Part shown: positions 57,355 through 64,000 of the stretch, piece by piece | Layout of the letters: the number at the start of each line of letters is the position of its first letter | Position numbering within the stretch: the stretch's first letter is position 1 | NCBI RefSeq assembly: GCF_902806685.2 | Contig: NC_048542.1 | Location: 6,370,533-6,434,532 of the forward strand | Source of the DNA: Maniola hyperantus | Lineage: Eukaryota > Arthropoda > Insecta > Lepidoptera > Nymphalidae | DNA length: 64,000 nt | Direction: 5' to 3' | Notes under the pieces: generated by a model | Databases searched by the model: none | Told to the model about the DNA's origin: nothing | The model's input: only the letters and a program-made list of their open reading frames with translations | Position numbers and translations under genes: made by a program

Positions 57355-57490
57355 GGTGATTCGCTAACTCAATGTCTAACGCTGAATGATAGCCATTCTT
57401 TGTTCTACAAATCTACATTGCTGCTTCATTGAGTGACATTAAAATAATTGGCTATCATTCAGTGTTAGACACTAGCGAATCAGAAGCTGG
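57355..57490. mobile_element. Foldback element related to the OPLAH 3' tandem repeat
   Basis: GATTCGCTAACTCAATGTCTAACGCTGAATGATAGCCA-type left arm (shown by its ends) pairs with TGGCTATCATTCAGTGTTAG and CACTAGCGAATC on the right. The same arm sequence occurs twice at 17136-17341. Confidence 0.7.
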
Positions 57491-57834
57491 TTGCGCGATC
57501 GGGACCGCGTCGTGAAGAATGTATAGCGCTATGAATGTATGGAACCGTAACGGGTGCGCGGGGAGAGTATTTCGGTCCATAGAGCGCCATACATTTCGTC
57601 TTCACAGAGCGTCCCGTCCGCATGAACAGGACGCTTAGCCGCTTGCTCACCCGATAAACACAGTTCACCAGTAAAAGGTACCTAATATTGTTTTTGAGAC
57701 GGTAGATTAATTTAACCAAATAACTTGTAATAACGTTTTGTTTTCAAACTACGGAATCCAGTCGGTTTTTTGTTTATGATTTTAAAATCAGTGATCCGTA
57801 GATTAGGATTCCTCACATTATTTCCTAGTACCCG

Positions 57835-59438
57835 TTAGTTTTGCTGCGTCAGTCGAGGGTTGCGAGGACATTGCATTAGATGCCTCTGCCAAGGTAGGTC
57901 CCGCGCTAGCACGTTTGTGAGGCAGTATGGGCACTTCCATTCATCGAAGCCGAGAGCTAGAACCAAAACGTATTATCAAGATACTTTAAAATATGATAAG
58001 TACAACAACTAAGAGCGATGATAGTCTAGTGGTTAGGTATCCTATTCGGAAGGTCGAACATCATGAGGAAACCTGCTTGCCTGAGAGTTCTCCATAGTTT
58101 TCTCAAAGGTGTGTGAAGTCTACCAATCCGCACTGAGTCAGCGTTGCGGACTATGATACCCGGCCTCAGTAGTAGGTCGGCGATGGGTTGATCATGAAAT
58201 ACAACAAAAATTAGTTTTTCATTAGAGTGTGTCGGTCGGTCGAATGTCAAAAATGATGTCGGTCCATTTTGCTAGAGAGTGTCCTCTAAGGCACAGGGGT
58301 GGCGAGATGTGCTTAGACGAGAAAAGCTCACGGCCGGGTGTGGTGATGCTCATTGGGAAAGGCCTATGCCCAGCCGTGGAAATCCACAGACTAATAATAA
58401 TAATGTTTTATCAAAATACGTACGTATACAATTAACGTGGTATTCGCTTTCGTCAGTACGTAAAGCAGCTCCACATTTATGGCACGCCTTCCACAGGCCT
58501 TCGCTCAGCGAGCATTCTTCTGTAAATAATAAGATAAACCAAAGTTATAGCAGACTTGAAAGCTTCATTTTACAAAGAGCAGTGGTTAAATTAGGTACTT
58601 CAAATTATTCTAGATGGTAAGGGAAAGAAAACTATAATTTTCTAACGGATAAAGAGCGCTTTACATCATCTTCATGATCAATAGCCTATACCCTACCCGT
58701 TGGGAGAGGCCTATAATTGTACTAAACCACCACTTCTGGATTAAAGGCCTCTCCCAACGGGAGGGTTTGCCCATATTCAGCACGCTGGGCAGACGGGTTG
58801 GTGATCGCAGTAGATGGTAGCAGTAGCATAGAATGACGCCTGTTTTCCGTTACATTCCCTTACCCGCCTCGTACGACACCCGCGGGAAGAGGGGGGGTGG
58901 TGACAACTGTATTCTGACCTGCCGCCACCACACGGCACATACGGCGGCGTTTTACATAATACATACCAATAATATTCACAAATAAACCAGAACCACAGGC
59001 CTAAAGAGATATTTGTTACAGTCGGCCAATGTAAATGTAAAAACAAACTAATCCTGCGGGTTAACAGGAGCGAGGCGAGGCCGGGAGAGATTATCCCGAC
59101 CTCAGAAAGCCTCAGAACAAGTATAAATTATTATTTTGCTTATAAGTGAATCAGTCTATTGGTATGTGATGGTACCGTAAAGTCAGTTCGTCCGCAAACA
59201 TCGAGGGCGTCGTCTTATGTATGTATTTACGCCATGCCAGAAATAAGAAATCCAACCACAATCAAGAAATATTAAGTAGCAAAGAAGAGGAAACTCACCC
59301 AAAAGATGCGCATGTAGAGCTCTAGCTTCGAGCGCAAAGTGACAGTGCGGACAACGCGCAAGAAGCACGCAGCGACGCCAATAGTGCGCCTCTAAAGCCG
59401 CCGCGCGCACTCTTCGGCCACACCACGTACACGATGTG
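57835..59438 (-). other. CEP104 C-terminal zinc-finger array (exons 11-13 of those seen)
   Basis: Cys/His pairs occur as C-x2-C ... H-x4-C in exon 59299-59438 (CTWC, HYWRRC), then CPHC ... HAH, then CHKC ... HVNC in exon 58424-58519, and CPYC ... H-x3-C in exon 57835-57956. The spacing follows the CEP104 zinc-finger domain. The protein ends nine residues after the last zinc ligand. Confidence 0.8.
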
Positions 59439-62400
59439 CTAGAAATATACAGTAAAATGGTGCAATTTCTAAACTAAAAGAACAGGACTAAAATGTAGTG
59501 GAAACGAATAGCACTACTTTTTACCTTTATCAAATTAAAACTCAAACTTACTTATTGTGAGCTATTACTTATATTTGCTAGTAACACAGTAAAAGAGGTG
59601 TACCATAACCATAACCTTACCTGTTTGTTCCAATTTCCGGTACCTCGGTTCGCTCTTCCAAAACGACGGTAATATTGACCGAGACGTGAACAATAGAATG
59701 AATGCGGGATGGATGAAATGGCGACAGGTCTCAGGTGTTACATGCGACCCGCAAATGCCCCTTAAACTTAAGGGGAAAATCTATAAAGCAGTCGTTAGAC
59801 CTGTCACATTGTATGGTTCAGAATGTTGGGCGGTAAAAGGGACGGATGAAAGGCGAGTACATGCGACTGAAATGCGAATGTTGAGATGGATGTGTGGTGT
59901 GACAAGGATGGATAAGATAAGAAATGAATATATAAGGGGTAGTTTGAAAGTAGCGCCAGTGGTAGAAAAGATGAGGGGTAATAGGCTGGCATGGTATGGG
60001 CATATAATGCGGAGGGAAGAAAGCCATGTCACTAGAAGAATGTTAAGTATGCATGTGGAAGGAAAAAAGAGGAGAGGACGACCAAAGAAAAGGTGGATGG
60101 ATTGCGTGAAAGAGGATATGCGTGAAAAAGAAGTGGATAATACGTTGACGAATGACAGGAATGAGTGGAAGAAGAAGACATGTTGTGCCGACCCCACGTA
60201 GCGTGGGATAAGGTAAGGAAGAAGAAGACAGTAAAAGAGGTGTACGATGAATCTTAAAGACCAGAAGAATAATATCATTTCTGTCATGCCCACACTGCAA
60301 TACCCAGATACTAACTTGCATACAGGTTCTGGAGTAGTTTCACTGCTCGCATCAGCACCGACGGCTTCGTAACCTTCGTACGGTTGTTCATTGTTAGGAA
60401 CTTGTATTCTGCCTGTAATAACGTTTATAATATACAAGTTACTATTGATGAAGAATCATCAAAATCATATTGATTTAAAATTGCCTTACCCGGACTGTAA
60501 TACCCGCTCTCATCCATTTGGCTATGTTCATCTAAATGCAAATTCCTAACCCCAGCTACGAGTTTTGGTGATTCCAACCCAACATCTCGAAAATAATCAG
60601 CCTTAAGTTTTGGGGAATCTAGACTCCTACTATCTGAGTCACATCTTAAATCATTTTTGGACATTTGTGGGGAATCCATTGGTAAAGAATCCATACTTCG
60701 GACATCATTTTTCGAGGTCTTTGGTGATCCAATCGTTGGTGAGTCTCTGTATTCTAAGTGCAAAGGTTCATAAACTGTGGCCGGTCGTTCTTTAAGTTGA
60801 GGTTTGGATGGATCGTGATCGTAGTGTATCATAGAATGACGGTTTTCCGGGTAACGTTTGCTGCGACGATAAATAACTTCATCTGTTTGGCTTTCTTCAA
60901 AGTGTACCTGAAAGAAGAAACTTTGAAAATTATGCTCAAAAACTAATGTACGTATAAACGGAATTAAAAAATAGTACTCTACCTTTTCGTTTCCAAGAAC
61001 AGAAGATCGCGGTGAATGTTTTGGACTTGTAGCACTATCTAACCTCAATTTATTATAACCAGGATATCCTGAAACGTCTTTTGATGTTCGAGTTGGTGTG
61101 TACTTCTTTGTCGGTGATTTCTTCAAACTACTCTTTGTTCTAGAAGTTGTAAAACTTCCACTTAAACTTGAAGGAGCTAATGTGGCTCCACTTGTACTGG
61201 ATTTTAAACTGTATAAAGACGTCGCGTCCATTGAAGACGACATTCCAAAGGATGTGGTCATACCACTGACTGTAACACCACTTCGTGTAGATTGAGTAAC
61301 GCTTGCTTCTAAGGTTGATTGATCTTCACCGTTAAGAAGCTGTTCTTCGGTCGGTGCCTGGTTTAGCATTTTCTGTTGGTATGAAATTATTACATTTAGG
61401 CTATCTTCTAAAAATCGTTTCATAACAAACTATAGACAAAATATATCTACTGCATACGTACCTGCATATCTATTCTGTCGAACTGTTGGAACAGGTGTCT
61501 GTAAATGAGGTTGCGTCTTGTTACGGCGTCGTCTGGTGGTAGTTGGGCTCTAACAACTCTGGGTGACCTTGCGTATGCAGCTAGAAGAATCCTTTCAGCT
61601 GCAGCTCTTACAGAGCCTGCCGCGTGTTGAGCACCAGCTGCACCACATTCCGCTAGTCGACGGACTGTTAGGCCACTGTTGATGTTTAGGATTAAAATCG
61701 AAATCAGAACCAAAATTTATTCATTTCATGTAGGACAACTAGTGTCTCTTATGCTACGTCTGTGACTTTACCGCCGGTCCGAAATGAAGATTCTACTGAG
61801 AAGAGTCGATAAGAAACTCAGCAGATGCTCTTTTCAAATCGTAAAAAGTTTTAATAGTAACAAAACAGTACCATCCTGTGGGTTGCTTCCACGCAACTTT
61901 GTCACTAAGGATTGGTTTAATAATCCGGTTTCGAAATCCATAATGTTTTTCAATGATAAAGACCGTATCATCAAAGCTCATAATATTATGGTTCCACTGA
62001 AAAAGACACAAGTTACCTGTTTTTGTCAGTCGAGATGCCGTGACTCAGGATTAGTTGTTCGAGCATCTGAAGGCGGGACAACGCGAGGCGTGGATGCATG
62101 GAGGCGGCGACAGGACGGACGAGTTGTTGGGGTATTATATGTAGACTCCTAAAAATTATAATTTTTTGCATACTGGTTGGTAAGGTTTATTTATGGGGTT
62201 TCTTTGCTTTGCACTCACCTCACCATCGGGCAGTCGGCTACAGTAAGCACAGTGTGTTGAGCAGTTGAGTGCACTCGGGGTGCTGGGTCACCACAAGCGC
62301 GTAGTAATTCTGGTAGCAATTTTTCTAAACAACGTCCAACCTCTGCGGCACACACCCTGTAAAATATTTACCTAGTATAGAGACACAACAAACAAAATAG

Positions 62401-64000
62401 AAATTTAATAGTCAACCTTCATTTACACATTTGTACAGGTGCCATCACAAAATCTTGGTAATGTATAAAAGCTAATAACCGTAGCTGAATTCTATTAGAT
62501 ACGTAATACTAAACGATTAGGTAGGTAGATGCAAGTGCTAAGTAAATTACACTTGCATCTTGCACGTAAATAAACTGTGAAATGTAAACTTACAAATTCC
62601 TTAGCAATATGCTGGCATTATGCCAAATTAGTGATTTTAAGTTTAGTCGACTCCGTTATGATAATTAATCTACCCGTAGAGATAATGGGGCTAATTCGTT
62701 TGTGCTTTGTACACAAATATTTTATAATTTGTCACGATATACCTCGAGAAAAAAGATATTTTAGACCTCTTAATTTTGATTCTACATGGGATGTCCTGTA
62801 TCAGATTACTTACCTATCTGGTACAAATTCCTTAAACAAAACCCTGACGACCTCGTTAGCTTGACTATAAACTGAGAACACTTTGTCTCTCAGAGCTCTC
62901 TGCAACAAAGTAGCCGCTGCTCTCGCAGTCTTGTTCGGTGACGTCTTCGTACTTCCATTGGATGGAGACGTCAGCTCCGCTCGAAGGCGCGCGAGTCCTT
63001 CTTCTTTGTCCAAGTAGTTTTTCGAGAAGAACTTTTCAACCTACAAAAAATTACTATTTTGTTTAGGTTTTGTTTCTTTGTTGTATTTTCCAGTGTCTAC
63101 TTATTCTTAAACGATTTGAACTCTGCAACCGTTTAATATAGCATTTTTTCCAGTTTGTTTAATTTTTTTGCTTGGTTTTTATAATAATGGCATCAAGCAC
63201 GAGTCACGAAGTAAACTAAATGCCTAACTATCTCTAAAATTAGGTAACCCAACCATTAGTAAAACACGCTATTGACTTGATTGCGCGACGGTGCCAACAG
63301 GTCCAACAGGTATTAGGTACGCTGTTGCAACGTATAGCCAGGACGCTCCTTATTTCAATATAGCTAATTACAGTTCGACAAATGTTTGAAGTTAACTAAC
63401 TTACTAAAGGATATCCAAATATTAATATTGGCAAAGCAGCTTGTTTTCTCTCTCGCTCGTTGAGTTTATGAACAACGCGAGGATGTGAAGAAGCACTTCC
63501 ACCACTGCACTCCTCTTCACGAGCCTCTCTTAAATACTCATTGGTATGAGAACTGTAGAAGTAAAGATATATGATAGGTATATAGGTTGATACCATTTTA
63601 GTGATCAATTATTACAAAAAGTAGCACAATAAACAATATTTTTTAAACTGATTTTCTTCTACTGTTTCTCTCAAAGATTCTCCAAATATACAACTGCATA
63701 CTGCCTTAATGCCGGTAACAGTCTTTCTTCATAGGCTTCAAATGTAGATCTTGGGCCGGCGCTCTTATTTCTACGTCTTACTAGGGTACCTGAAAAATAA
63801 TCAATGTATTTTTACTGCAATAACACGAACTAGTATCTTCTAGTATCTTGTATCCGTTATATACTGACAAAATTTACCATTGGCAGCATTCGGAGTTATA
63901 CTTCTACGTGGACTATCAGTTTCTTTTCTTAATAACTCTTCTTCCTCCTTCTTCAGTATTTCTGGCTTTAATTCTTGGATGGGTTCGATTTGTTCGGCCG
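57835..64000 (-). CDS. CEP104: Centrosomal protein of 104 kDa (CEP104), 3' part, 13 exons
   Basis: Ciliary-tip/centriole distal-end protein binding tubulin through a TOG domain. Exons in transcript order: 63878-64000 (runs off the window), 63702-63789, 63405-63552, 62814-63040, 62219-62356, 62017-62148, 61462-61675, 60983-61429, 60490-60907, 60316-60412, 59299-59438, 58424-58519, 57835-57956 (TAA stop). About 795 residues are present (whole human protein 925). Evidence: YEERLLPALRH matches the family's YDxRPLPAIRKH region; the TOG exons run from VEKFFSKNYLDKEEGL through SLHIIPQQLVRP to LPPDDAVTRRNLIYRHLF; then a long S/T/P-rich linker; then the C-terminal zinc-finger array with CTWCG, ALEAHYWRRC, CPHCH, CHKCG and WKCPYC...RHLMQCP. 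Phases agree at all junctions. The exon 2 donor (GTATGC at 63701), the exon 10 donor (GTTAGT) and the exon 12 donor (GTACGT) were chosen from frame and homology and are the least certain. N-terminal jelly-roll and coiled coil are outside the window. Confidence 0.92.
58660..59115. repeat. Composite dispersed repeats in a CEP104 intron
   Basis: ACCCGTTGGGAGAGGCCT and AGGCCTCTCCCAACGGG are inverted copies about 65 bp apart (58698-58764). Then a repeat with TACGACACCCGCGGGAAGAG and CTGTATTCTGACCTG follows, shared with 31557-31618. Confidence 0.55.
59439..59631. repeat. Family D MITE remnant next to a CEP104 acceptor
   Basis: TGCAATTTCTAAACTAAAAGAACAGGAC and following AGTGG-AACGAATAGCACTA blocks resemble family D. 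It begins about 25 bp upstream of the exon at 59299-59438. Confidence 0.45.
59632..60232 (+). mobile_element. RTE-like LINE, 5'-truncated, C-terminal reverse-transcriptase ORF intact
   Basis: An open frame (from FRYLGSLFQNDGNID near 59635 to 60201) encodes the C-terminal end typical of RTE-clade LINEs: VVRPVTLYGSECWAVK, RMLRWMCGVTRMDKIRNEYI, RLAWYGHIMRRE and GRPKKRWMDCV. It ends with TAGCGTGGGATAAGGTAAGG and a GAAGAAGA tail. The reverse-transcriptase catalytic core itself is missing, so it cannot be autonomous. It is inserted in a CEP104 intron, antisense to that gene. Confidence 0.85.
61727..61845 (+). repeat. Dispersed repeat (CEP104 intron)
   Basis: GTAGGACAACTAGTGTCTCTTATGC and TTCTACTGAGAAGAGTCGATAAGAAACTC (in pieces) match the segment at 1460-1572, where an extra T-rich insert follows the first block. 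A partial relative lies near 7195-7250. Confidence 0.65.

Larger units (their letters stand above)
49054..57834. other. Gene-free interval between NSUN2 and CEP104
   Basis: No conserved exon is recognisable on either strand. It contains a SINE, a LINE fragment, foldback elements at about 51802-51958, 53611-53888 and 57355-57490, a GGTTCCGTACC-family repeat at 54430-54910 and a family D copy at 56240-56368. The rest, especially 50760-53600 and 55000-57230, is AT-rich sequence in which I see nothing definable. A GC-richer block at about 57234-57660 contains short inverted matches and looks repeat-derived. Confidence 0.55.

Noticed and set aside
57480..57719. 79-codon minus-strand open frame in a GC-rich block
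   Set aside because: Contains internal inverted matches typical of a repeat and no known motif; not supported as a gene.
59781..60437. 218-codon minus-strand open frame
   Set aside because: Antisense of the LINE reverse-transcriptase end, merging into CEP104 exon 60316-60412 only by chance of frame.

Overview
The window is nuclear DNA of a moth or butterfly (Lepidoptera). The four conserved genes are insect-like and split by short GT-AG introns. The intergenic and intronic DNA is AT-rich and full of small non-autonomous transposons and SINEs typical of Lepidoptera, plus fragments of two LINE types. Nothing looks bacterial or viral. LAYOUT: 1-11361 has no recognisable gene, only repeats. 11362-15998 (+) is a complete seven-exon gene for PPP2R3C/G5PR, a PP2A B''-gamma regulatory subunit of 477 aa. 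17334-36059 (-) is a complete 28-exon gene for ATP-dependent 5-oxoprolinase (OPLAH, 1291 aa), convergent with PPP2R3C. 36060-41150 is a gene-free gap holding a 2.7 kb element with perfect 35-bp terminal inverted repeats. 41151-49053 (+) is a complete 13-exon gene for the tRNA m5C methyltransferase NSUN2 (714 aa), divergent from OPLAH. 49054-57834 is gene-free and holds a Dong/R4-like LINE fragment in a TTA repeat, a near-perfect 278-bp palindrome and other foldback elements. 57835-64000 (-) is the 3' part (13 exons, about 795 aa) of CEP104, a ciliary-tip TOG-domain and zinc-finger protein; its 5' end lies beyond the right edge. The exon structures were rebuilt by hand. Every splice junction keeps the reading frame, and the summed OPLAH, NSUN2 and PPP2R3C lengths match their families. 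HOW THE GENES RELATE: they are four unrelated housekeeping functions (phosphatase regulation, gamma-glutamyl/glutathione cycle, RNA methylation, cilium/centriole), not a pathway or operon. MAIN POINTS OF INTEREST: mobile DNA touches gene structure in several places. The PPP2R3C terminal exon is tandemly triplicated. The OPLAH stop codon lies inside one unit of a 103-bp tandem repeat related to a foldback element. A palindromic MITE abuts the donor site of OPLAH exon 19, and an exon segment is duplicated across the OPLAH exon 10 donor. I found no convincing previously undescribed functional system. The best candidates for something new are the repeat families, above all the 2.7 kb element and the ten-copy palindromic family.
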